A stretch of 16,758 nucleotides of DNA, taken from NCBI GenBank assembly GCA_900543275.1, contig UQQL01000045.1, positions 1-16,758 on the forward strand, written 5' to 3'. Shown one piece after another: positions 7,695 through 13,719 of this stretch (the first letter of the stretch is position 1; each line of letters begins with the position of its first letter). The notes below the pieces were generated by a model. It searched no databases, was not told where the DNA came from, and worked only from the letters and a program-made list of their open reading frames with translations. The stretch is from an uncultured Collinsella sp. GTDB lineage: Bacteria; Actinomycetota; Coriobacteriia; Coriobacteriales; Coriobacteriaceae. The position numbers and the translations under genes were made by a program.

Positions 7695-7834
7695 TTACGC
7701 GGTTTTGCCAAACCGCGTAACCAATTGACGCTGCAAACCCGCCAGAGCGGCAATCTGCCTTTCAACTTCGGCGGCATGACCAGAAGGTCAATGCCGCCTC
7801 GTTTCAAGGCACCTTGCTCGCTCTGGCGGGTTTT
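7694..7834 (+). ncRNA. Structured 3' element after pyrE, copy 1 (possible terminator or ncRNA)
   Basis: Two structures follow the pyrE stop codon. Hairpin A: GTTACGCGGTTT (7694-7705) with AAACCGCGTAAC (7710-7721), 12 perfect pairs, loop TGCC. Structure B: a 15-bp perfect basal stem (7735-7749 with 7819-7833), an internal 6-bp stem TGCCTT/AAGGCA (7756-7761 with 7806-7811), and an apical 12-bp stem with one bulge (7770-7781 with 7786-7798) capped by an AGAA loop. TTTT overlaps the end of the basal stem. A gap-free copy of the first 101 bases lies at 16658-16758, and differences in hairpin A preserve pairing. It probably ends pyrE transcription; whether it is also a stable RNA is unknown. A comparison with the Rfam Collinsella-1 motif would be worthwhile; I cannot say that it matches. 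Confidence 0.65.
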
Positions 7835-7900
7835 CGCTGTCGTTGCCAAGACATCGGCACTCCCGTTGCTGGCGATGCGGCATCTGGGGACACTCCTGAT

Positions 7901-7931
7901 GTAGTCATTGGGGACGTTCTTAAATGACTAC
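7901..7931. repeat. Hairpin repeat GTAGTCATT...AATGACTAC
   Basis: GTAGTCATT at 7901-7909 is the exact inverse complement of AATGACTAC at 7923-7931, with a 13-base loop GGGGACGTTCTTA. It sits in the pyrE to XRE-regulator intergenic space, downstream of the structured element and upstream of the GAGCGTCC repeat. Probably a dispersed intergenic palindrome; no function can be read from one copy. Confidence 0.5.
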
Positions 7932-7938
7932 TTAGGAT

Positions 7939-7962
7939 GAGCGTCCAAAATCCGCGCTCGTT
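7939..7962. repeat. GAGYGTCCAAAA...CGCTCGT repeat, copy 1
   Basis: GAGCGTCCAAAATCCGCGCTCG here and GAGTGTCCAAAAATCCACGCTCG at 8807-8829 differ by two substitutions and one A insertion. The two copies flank the XRE-desulfoferrodoxin gene in direct orientation. The ends GAGCG and CGCTC are inverted, so a short stem is possible. Confidence 0.5.
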
Positions 7963-7990
7963 CGATTGGCGCATGTCTACGCAGCGTAGG

Positions 7991-8019
7991 TTGTCGAGCC
8001 TGGCCTTCAAATGGATACT
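7991..8019 (+). promoter_or_regulatory. Predicted sigma-A-type promoter of the XRE-desulfoferrodoxin gene
   Basis: TTGTCG (7991-7996) and GATACT (8014-8019) are separated by exactly 17 bases and resemble TTGACA/TATAAT. Transcription would start near 8026, about 42 bases before ATG 8068. This argues against the upstream ATG at 8011, which lies inside the promoter. Confidence 0.45.
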
Positions 8020-8026
8020 GACTGTC

Positions 8027-8036
8027 GAACCGGTTC
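8027..8036. promoter_or_regulatory. Perfect palindrome at the predicted transcription start, candidate operator
   Basis: GAACCGGTTC is a perfect 10-bp palindrome located 8-17 bases after the -10 box, where a bound repressor would block initiation. It could be the autoregulatory site of the XRE protein encoded just downstream. A palindrome this short also occurs by chance, so confidence is low. Confidence 0.35.
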
Positions 8037-8067
8037 ACTCCATTTCTTCAATTTGATTGGACAGCCC

Positions 8068-8688
8068 ATGAACCAGACACGGCAAACCAATGCCTCCCAT
8101 ACTTTTTTGGCAGCGCATGCCATTAAGCAGCTGCGCGAAGAGCGCGGCCTCACCCAGCGCGCCCTGGCGGAAAGCCTTGGCGTGACCGATAAAGCCGTCA
8201 GCAAGTGGGAATCCGGCCGCGGCCTTCCCGACATTTCCCTCGTTGAGCCTTTGGCCCAGAGACTCGGCATAAGCGTGGCTGAGCTTTTGGCTGGTGACAT
8301 TCGGGCCAACGCCAACCGTGCAGGCAATATGCTCAAAGGCGTCTTTTACGTTTGCCCTATCTGCGGAAACGTTGTGCACGCGCTCGGAGAAGGCAGCTTT
8401 AGCTGCTGTGGCTCCACGATGTTTCCCCAGGAGGCCGAAGAGCCGGACGCGGACCACGCCTTTTCCATCGAGCGCATCGAGGACGATTGGTACGTCACGC
8501 TCGATCATCCCATGACCAAGGATCACTACATTAGCTTTGTGGCATATGCGACTATGGACGGCGTCTGCTTTAAGAAGCTCTATCCAGAGCAATCGGTGCA
8601 GCCGCGCTTCCATATTACCGGGCGCGGCAGGATATATCTTTACTGCAACCAACACGGGCTCTTTACGTCGCTGACGCCTCGCAAATAA
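8068..8688 (+). CDS. XRE-family regulator fused to a desulfoferrodoxin (superoxide-reductase-like) domain
   Basis: 206 residues. Residues 16-76 form an XRE helix-turn-helix (IKQLREERGLTQRALAESLGVTDKAVSKWESGRGLPDISLVEPLAQRLG). Residues 93-200 match two-iron desulfoferrodoxin: C96-x2-C99 and the C113-C114 pair correspond to the rubredoxin-like centre I, and H130, H147, H153, C193 and H196 (HPMTKDHYI and YCNQHGLF) correspond to the His4Cys iron of centre II that reduces superoxide. The acidic A128-D129 replaces the Glu-Lys pair that precedes the first His in catalytic enzymes. The likely role is a cytoplasmic DNA-binding sensor of superoxide, oxygen or iron; detoxification by the same protein is possible. 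ATG 8068 was preferred to 8011 because 8011 lies within the predicted promoter and its 19 extra residues add nothing to the fold, although no strong ribosome binding site precedes 8068. The gene is a single-gene unit with no obvious target beside it. Confidence 0.85.
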   Translation: MNQTRQTNASHTFLAAHAIKQLREERGLTQRALAESLGVTDKAVSKWESGRGLPDISLVEPLAQRLGISVAELLAGDIRANANRAGNMLKGVFYVCPICGNVVHALGEGSFSCCGSTMFPQEAEEPDADHAFSIERIEDDWYVTLDHPMTKDHYISFVAYATMDGVCFKKLYPEQSVQPRFHITGRGRIYLYCNQHGLFTSLTPRK

Positions 8689-8732
8689 CGGCTGTCTATC
8701 CGCCCTCCTCATGCGTTTCCCAGGGGACCCAA

Positions 8733-8802
8733 AATGAGCGTGGATAATCTCCCGGTTTTGGCCTGTGTGCGGGCTCAAAGTGGGAGATTATCCACGCTCG
8801 TT
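8733..8802. repeat. Long inverted repeat between convergent genes, possible bidirectional terminator
   Basis: GAGCGTGGATAATCTCCC (8736-8753) pairs perfectly with GGGAGATTATCCACGCTC (8782-8799). A T-G wobble and two further A-T pairs extend the stem to 21 positions. The 28-base spacer contains GTGCGGGCTCAA, which recurs at 9800-9811. Placed between the stops of the XRE-desulfoferrodoxin gene (+) and the rpiR-like gene (-). There is no strong T tract at either end, so it may be a REP-like repeat as much as a terminator. Confidence 0.65.
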
Positions 8803-8806
8803 ATCT

Positions 8807-8830
8807 GAGTGTCCAAAAATCCACGCTCGT
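8807..8830. repeat. GAGYGTCCAAAA...CGCTCGT repeat, copy 2
   Basis: GAGTGTCCAAAAATCCACGCTCG at 8807-8829 matches the copy at 7939-7960. Its end CCACGCTCGT repeats the end of the preceding long inverted repeat (8792-8801), so the two elements look like parts of one composite intergenic repeat that reaches almost to the stop codon of the rpiR-like gene. Confidence 0.5.
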
Positions 8831-8832
8831 CG

Positions 8833-9687
8833 TTACTTGAGCCCGGGCAGGCGGGTGTAGGGAAACGACCGCTCGAGGAACTCGGAACAGCGGGCGTAAT
8901 CTTTGGCAAAGTAGCTGCTGTAGAGCGAATCGAGCACGTATTGCACGGCGATGTGGCTGGCGAACTGCGTGATGCGGTGCGTCATACTCTCGTGGTCGCT
9001 CACCATGAGATAGGCGGCAAAGCCGGGGTGAATGCGGGCGCAGTACGGTGTGCCGATGACGATGACCGGGACGCGTCGACTGCTGAGGATCGGCAAGATC
9101 TCCCTGAGGTTGGGGGCAAGGCCGCTGTAGGAGATGACAATCGCCACATGGTCGGGGCCCGAGGCGAGCGCCGTACGCACCTGCGCCTCGACGCTGCCGT
9201 AGCACGTCGCGCTTTTACCGGCGGAAAGCAAGCGATCGCGGAACATTCCCGCTGGATACAGGTTATGCGAGCCCGTGTAGATGTCCACGGTGTCGGCGCG
9301 CATGACGAGCTTGGCGGCGTAGTCGAGCTGTGCGGGGTCGAGCAGTTCCTGCGTTTCGGCCAAGGTGGTCTGGTAGAGCCCCTCCATGCGCTCCATTACC
9401 TGTGCGGGGGTGGAGGTGGCATCGAAGGGAAAGTTGATGTCCACGTCGCGCCGATTGCCCGCCTCGGTCGCCTGGCGGATGAGCTCGACCTTGAGGTCTT
9501 TGAATCCCTCGAGGCCGAGCTTTTTGCAAAAGCGGTGCACGCTCGCGACCGAAACGTTGGCGCACGCGGCAAATTCCTTAATGGAAAGTCCGCGCACATC
9601 CTCGCCCATGGCGAGGGCCGTTTGCCCAAGTTGTTGCTCGGTGGGGGTGAGGCTTTTGCCCTGCGTGATCTTTCGCCTGATATCCAT
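8833..9687 (-). CDS. RpiR-family (HTH-SIS) transcriptional regulator
   Basis: 284 residues. An N-terminal RpiR helix-turn-helix spans about residues 10-75, with the recognition region LSIKEFAACANVSVASVHRFCKKLGLEGFKDLKVEL at 34-69. A SIS sugar-phosphate-binding domain follows from about 125 to 260 (VDIYTGSHNLYPAGMFRDRLLSAGK, then the VAIVISYSGLAPN loop typical of SIS phosphosugar sites). Such proteins sense a phosphorylated sugar and repress or activate nearby sugar-use genes. AGGAG lies 4 bases before ATG 9687. The glycoside hydrolase gene lies 166 bases upstream on the same strand, so the pair may be functionally linked, but the AT-rich stretch just before rpiR suggests that it has its own promoter. 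The effector sugar cannot be read from the sequence. Confidence 0.9.
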   Translation of the reverse strand: MDIRRKITQGKSLTPTEQQLGQTALAMGEDVRGLSIKEFAACANVSVASVHRFCKKLGLEGFKDLKVELIRQATEAGNRRDVDINFPFDATSTPAQVMERMEGLYQTTLAETQELLDPAQLDYAAKLVMRADTVDIYTGSHNLYPAGMFRDRLLSAGKSATCYGSVEAQVRTALASGPDHVAIVISYSGLAPNLREILPILSSRRVPVIVIGTPYCARIHPGFAAYLMVSDHESMTHRITQFASHIAVQYVLDSLYSSYFAKDYARCSEFLERSFPYTRLPGLK

Positions 9688-9710
9688 ATGGCTCCTATGC
9701 GTTTGCGTCG

Positions 9711-9734
9711 CGATAAACCAATCATAACGATAAA
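9711..9734. promoter_or_regulatory. AT-rich leader with direct repeats, candidate control region of the rpiR-like gene
   Basis: CGATAAA occurs at 9711-9717 and again at 9728-9734, 17 bases apart, in the only AT-rich patch before this gene. On the - strand the patch contains TATGAT (near 9722-9727), a fair -10 box, but no good -35 box at the right distance. It might bind the regulator itself; weakly supported. Confidence 0.3.
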
Positions 9735-9798
9735 TAAAACGTTCGGCTTGGCTGGGAGTTTTGGTCCGCCGGTCTATGAACGACGGACCGCTCGACGC

Positions 9799-9837
9799 CG
9801 TGCGGGCTCAACATGGGGGCACTGTCCTTGTTGGGCC
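9799..9837. repeat. Short hairpin with GTGCGGGCTCAA, downstream of the glycoside hydrolase gene
   Basis: GGCTCAAC (9805-9812) can pair with GTTGGGCC (9830-9837) with one U-G wobble, loop 17 bases. The segment CGTGCGGGCTCAACATGGG shares GTGCGGGCTCAA with 8767-8778. It lies just past the hydrolase stop codon (on the - strand) and may be its terminator or a dispersed repeat. A separate GGTCCG...CGGACC inverted pair lies at 9763-9768 and 9784-9789. Confidence 0.4.
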
Positions 9838-9853
9838 GTTTGCGCCCGGGGCG

Positions 9854-12445
9854 TTACCCGAGCACACGTACGGGCCCCAAGAGGCCGCTGGGCTCGGAGG
9901 GCTCGGTCATGCCGAATATGTCGGGGACGGCGTGATCGAGGGTGTTGATGATGTCGATCGTAAGCGCGTGCTCACCGGCCAAAAGCGCGCCGACCTCAAA
10001 GCGGTAAGGCGGACAGATGCGCGTGCCGAGGGATTTGCCGTCGAGGGTGACGGTTGCGGTCTCAAAGACCTCGCCAAGGTCGATGACGGTGCGGGTGGCC
10101 GCTTCGCCCAGGACAAAGGAAGCCTGGTAGCGGAATGTGCCGGCCTTGCCGGGGAACTCGGCCGAGGAAAGGTCGTGCAGGTCTGCAAGCTCAACAGACT
10201 CGCCAAAGGCATCGGTGCCAGGGGTAGAGAAGGCAACCGTCCAGGGCCCGTCGATGCATGCGGCTTCGGTTCCAGCGGTTGTCGCGCCGGCGGAACCTGT
10301 AGCCCCAAGGACCACGATGCAGCTCTCGTAGGGAGCCAGCTCGAGCGTGCCGTCAAAGGCGGCGGGCTCGGTGCCGTTGAGCAGGTCGAGGCGCGCGCCT
10401 GCAACGGGTGTGCCGTCGGCAAGCGCAATCTGAGTGGAGATACCCTGCTTGGGATGCTCGTTGACGAGCATCAGATAGCTCTCGCCCGCCCGCTCGTAGC
10501 GCAGTGCGCGCAGCCAGGGCTGGGGCTCGGCGCAAACCACGGTCTGCATGCCGGTATTGGCAAGTGTGTCTGCGAGCTCGGTGGTCGCCAGGAGCTTGAT
10601 GTCGGCGAGCGCGGTTGCATCCAGGGAGGCAAAGCCCTCGCGGCCTGCAGTGTCACCGTCGTAGCGCTTGTTCGGCAACTCATCCAGCGCGTACACGGCA
10701 ACACCTGCGGCTGCGGCACGCGCGGCAAAGTCGAGCACGGCTCCGCCGGCAAACTCGGCTCCGGGCATCACCAGGCAGCGGTATGCCTGGCCGTTCACGC
10801 TAAAGCCGCTACCGTCTGCGGCAATTTCAACGGCATAGCGCCCTGCGTCCTCAAATGCCTCTGCCGGCACGATGTCAAAGTCGACCTGCGCGCGCAAAAG
10901 CTCGGAGGCGGCATGCTGCATAAAGTTCGCCTCGCCTGCCCACTCGGCGTCCGCATGGTAGAGAAGCGCCACCGGGGTCGTTGCGCGCCCGCCGCTCAGC
11001 AGGCTCGCCGTACGGTTCATGTAGCTCATGAGCTGCCCAAAGTGTGCAAACTGGGGGTTTTGGCCATGCGCATAGAAATGCGGCGGGCAGTCCCAGTCGG
11101 GGAAGGCGGCCATGCTAAAGGCATGCGGCACAAACCAATTGACGCCGCGCACCAAAAAATGATCGGCGATCCACTTCATCTCGCGTAGGCCTTCGTGCCA
11201 TCCAAATGCGCCAAAGACCTCGGCCATGCAACGCCCCTGCTTTTTGGGGTCGAGGTGTGCTGCCGAGGAGCCCAGCTTGGGCAGCACGTAGTTATAGAAC
11301 TCGAGGTCCCACACGCCGCGCCCGTAGCTGTGAAGGCCGCGGTCCATGCCAGGCACCAGCTGGTTGATCACGATGTCGACGCCCGCCATGTCCTGACCGC
11401 CCACGGCGCGGAAGTAGTGCCCGGCGCCCACGCCCAGGCGCGCGTGGCAGTCCTTGTCCTCGATAACGTGGCCGATGTACTGCACGCCGCGCGCGCGGCA
11501 CCAGTCTCCGAGCTGGTCGCAGAAGCACTCCTTATAGAGGGTGCTCGCGATGTCCATATAGACGTGGCGTACGTGCGCGCCGGCCGGCTCGCGGTCCCAC
11601 AGGTGCGGGAGCTCGGCCAGGTAGCGCTCGCCCAGTGCCGCTCGTAGGCGACGCTCAAGCTCGACCGACCAGGGTAGGGGCGCGGTGGCCTTGCCGATGA
11701 GCGTGTCCGAGATGCCATCGGGGCCCGTGGTGCCCTTCTCGTTGGCAAATCCGGGCTCATCGGAGAAAAAGCCCAGGATCGTCTTGCCAAACTCATCGCC
11801 CAGATGCTCAAAATGCGGCTCGTAGACAGCATCGATGAGCCGCGCCACCGAGGCGCGGTCGACCATATTGATATAGTCCTCGTTGTAGGAGGTCTTGCCG
11901 CTCGTGAACATCACGCATGCCTGCGTGAGGCCCGCAGGCGCATCGAAGACCAGGCGGCTGGGGTTGCCGTTTGCATCGTCGATTACTCGGTAAGCGACGT
12001 CGACGGGGCTGCCGTCCTGCATAAATGTCACGCCGTAGAAGCGCTCCGTTTTGTCGAGCATGTTGGCGAGCGCGATGCTCGCGGCGGACGTGGGGCCCAC
12101 GATGTCGAACGTGCGGTGCGTGAGCACGATCTTGCGGAGCTCGGGCACGGCCTCCTTGACGGCGCCGTTGGCAAAGCCCGTGGGGAAGTGCGCGTCGTCC
12201 AAGATCCAGAGCTTAAGGCCCAGCTGCTTGCACTCGTCAATGACAAAGCGCAAGTCGCGCCACCAGCCCTCGCCGCAAAAATCGGGGTGTGGGCGGCTTT
12301 CGAGACAGACCTCGTGGATGTCGGCGCTGGCGATCTTTTCCAGATACTCGGCAATGGTCTTATGGCTCTCGCCCTTCATCCACAAAAACGGAAGCACGTG
12401 GTTGTCGTATGTGCCCTCGAGCACCTGCTGATAGTACGCGGTCAT
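9854..12445 (-). CDS. Large cytoplasmic glycoside hydrolase, GH106-like, substrate unknown
   Basis: 863 residues, no signal peptide. The N-terminal part reads as a TIM barrel: FLWMKGES, then IHEVCLESRPHPDFCGEGWWRDLRFVIDECKQLGLKLWILDDAHFPTGFANG (about 43-95), GKTILGFFSDEPGF with D229-E230 as candidate catalytic acids, and WDLEFYNYVLPKLGSSAAHLDPKKQGRCMAEVFGAFGW. The middle resembles a glutamine-amidotransferase-like beta/alpha domain (PVALLYHADAEWAG...). The C-terminus (about 750-863) is a GH2-like jelly-roll sugar-binding domain (GEVFETATVTLDGKSLGTRICPPYRFEV). This architecture resembles GH106 alpha-L-rhamnosidases and related unassigned hydrolases. AAGGAGG before ATG 12445 is an excellent ribosome binding site. 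It is divergent from an AraC regulator that probably controls it. Because it is cytoplasmic, its substrate should be an imported oligosaccharide or glycoside; rhamnoside cleavage is only a guess. Confidence 0.78.
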   Translation of the reverse strand: MTAYYQQVLEGTYDNHVLPFLWMKGESHKTIAEYLEKIASADIHEVCLESRPHPDFCGEGWWRDLRFVIDECKQLGLKLWILDDAHFPTGFANGAVKEAVPELRKIVLTHRTFDIVGPTSAASIALANMLDKTERFYGVTFMQDGSPVDVAYRVIDDANGNPSRLVFDAPAGLTQACVMFTSGKTSYNEDYINMVDRASVARLIDAVYEPHFEHLGDEFGKTILGFFSDEPGFANEKGTTGPDGISDTLIGKATAPLPWSVELERRLRAALGERYLAELPHLWDREPAGAHVRHVYMDIASTLYKECFCDQLGDWCRARGVQYIGHVIEDKDCHARLGVGAGHYFRAVGGQDMAGVDIVINQLVPGMDRGLHSYGRGVWDLEFYNYVLPKLGSSAAHLDPKKQGRCMAEVFGAFGWHEGLREMKWIADHFLVRGVNWFVPHAFSMAAFPDWDCPPHFYAHGQNPQFAHFGQLMSYMNRTASLLSGGRATTPVALLYHADAEWAGEANFMQHAASELLRAQVDFDIVPAEAFEDAGRYAVEIAADGSGFSVNGQAYRCLVMPGAEFAGGAVLDFAARAAAAGVAVYALDELPNKRYDGDTAGREGFASLDATALADIKLLATTELADTLANTGMQTVVCAEPQPWLRALRYERAGESYLMLVNEHPKQGISTQIALADGTPVAGARLDLLNGTEPAAFDGTLELAPYESCIVVLGATGSAGATTAGTEAACIDGPWTVAFSTPGTDAFGESVELADLHDLSSAEFPGKAGTFRYQASFVLGEAATRTVIDLGEVFETATVTLDGKSLGTRICPPYRFEVGALLAGEHALTIDIINTLDHAVPDIFGMTEPSEPSGLLGPVRVLG

Positions 12446-12488
12446 GGATCCTCCTTGGCTCGATCGATCTGCTGCATAGCACAGATTA

Positions 12489-12516
12489 TGGACATGTCAG
12501 CGCGTTCTGCTAATAT
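12489..12516 (+). promoter_or_regulatory. Predicted promoter of the araC-family gene
   Basis: TGGACA (12489-12494) and an extended -10 TGC-TAATAT (12508-12516) are 16 bases apart in the 114-base divergent region, giving a start near 12523. The ATG at 12560 has no clear ribosome binding site. The divergent hydrolase promoter must lie in the same region, but I cannot place its boxes convincingly on the - strand. Confidence 0.4.
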
Positions 12517-12559
12517 CTGAATCACGACGAACTATGACCAAATCAACGATTGGCAAGCC

Positions 12560-13552
12560 ATGGAGATCGACGAGCTCGAGCGTAGGCTCAACGAACTGAG
12601 CGCCAGTGAGATCGCTTATAAAGACGGCATGGCATTTGATTGGTCGATTATGACCGAGCATGTCGAAATCGACGGATGCCCAGTGCGCAAGATTGGCCAG
12701 CCAGGGTTTGCCTATGCCCAGCCCGGCATGCCGCGTGGCCTGACGATAAGGAAAAACTCGCGCTTTAATGCAGTTCCCGAGCACGTGCATGATTACGTGG
12801 AGCTGAGCTATGTGTATCGCGGACGCTGCCCGCAGACGGTGGCGGGGGAGAGGCTCGAGCTGGGCCGCAACGAGGTGCTTTTGCTCGACGCCCTCTGCCC
12901 GCATGCCGTGGCGGCGCTTGGTGAGGACGACATCATGCTGAGCATGACCGTTTCACGCTCTTTTTTGCGCCGGAGTCTCGAGTCGAGCCTCTCGCGCGAG
13001 AGCGCGGTCTCGCGGTTTTTGTTCAACGCGCTCAACAGCGAGACGGACCATCGGGGCCATGTCCGTTTTCATTGCGGCGAGAGCCGTCGGATTCGGCGCT
13101 ACATGCAGGAGATGCTCTGCGAGCTGTACGACCCGAGCCCCAACGGTCCCGAGATCGTCTTGCGTCTGTTTCAGCTGTTTTTGGCCGAGCTCATGGATTG
13201 CTACGAGCGCGAGCTGGTGCGCGGCGCGGCGGACGGCGCGGCGGGGCCCACTGCCCTGGTGACGGGAATGCTCGGCTATATCGATCGCGAATTCGCCGCG
13301 TGCTCCCTCGAGGGGATGGCGGCGGAGTTTGGCTTGAGCCCTAATTATGCGACGGCGCTCCTCAAGCGGCATGTGGGCAAGACCTTTAGGCAGCTTGTGC
13401 AGGAGCGACGCCTGGTACGTGCGGCCGAGCTTCTGTGCGGCGGCGCCACGGCCGGGGCGGCTGCGCATGCGGTGGGCTATGAAAACATGAGCTTCTTCTA
13501 CCGTAAGTTTCACGACAAGTATGGCTGCACCCCCGCGGCATACCGCCGGTAA
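12560..13552 (+). CDS. AraC-family transcriptional regulator with cupin sensor domain
   Basis: 330 residues. The N-terminal half holds an AraC-type cupin: HVHDYVELSYVYRGRCPQTVAGERLELGRNEVLLLDALCPHAVAALGEDD (about 76-125), which usually binds a sugar. The C-terminal 80 residues (about 248-330) are the two-helix-turn-helix AraC DNA-binding domain: SLEGMAAEFGLSPNYATALLKRHVGKTFRQLVQERRLVRAAELL, then AAHAVGYENMSFFYRKFHDKYGCTPAAYRR with the family signature. It is transcribed divergently from the glycoside hydrolase gene 114 bases away, the classic arrangement of an activator and its target, and precedes bglA in the same direction. The start is not backed by a clear Shine-Dalgarno; no better in-frame start is seen. 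Confidence 0.9.
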   Translation: MEIDELERRLNELSASEIAYKDGMAFDWSIMTEHVEIDGCPVRKIGQPGFAYAQPGMPRGLTIRKNSRFNAVPEHVHDYVELSYVYRGRCPQTVAGERLELGRNEVLLLDALCPHAVAALGEDDIMLSMTVSRSFLRRSLESSLSRESAVSRFLFNALNSETDHRGHVRFHCGESRRIRRYMQEMLCELYDPSPNGPEIVLRLFQLFLAELMDCYERELVRGAADGAAGPTALVTGMLGYIDREFAACSLEGMAAEFGLSPNYATALLKRHVGKTFRQLVQERRLVRAAELLCGGATAGAAAHAVGYENMSFFYRKFHDKYGCTPAAYRR

Positions 13553-13719
13553 GCGCGGAGCGGATCGTCTTCGCTCCTTCGGTGTCAAAAAGTTTCAGCT
13601 GCAGCGCTGTTGCAGCGCGCGTCTGCGAAAAGAAGTGTCGGGTTTGGCACCCCTGCCCCTGTCTGTCGCGTGCGTGGGCGATACTCGGCCTATCGACCCG
13701 CAATGCAAAGGAGATGCTC

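Noticed and set aside
8011..8067. Upstream ATG that would add 19 residues to the XRE-desulfoferrodoxin protein
   Set aside because: It lies between the predicted -35 and -10 boxes, and the added residues do not belong to the helix-turn-helix fold. The promoter is itself a prediction, so this is a preference, not proof.
9761..11188. 475-residue open frame on the + strand antisense to the glycoside hydrolase
   Set aside because: Composition is low in recognisable motifs and rich in G/A/R from codon bias; the opposite frame has a full domain architecture and a strong ribosome binding site.
13557..13618. Small stems GGAGCG/CGCTCC and GCGCTG/CAGCGC after the araC-family gene as terminators
   Set aside because: Each stem is only 6 bp and no T tract follows; I cannot separate them from chance in GC-rich DNA.
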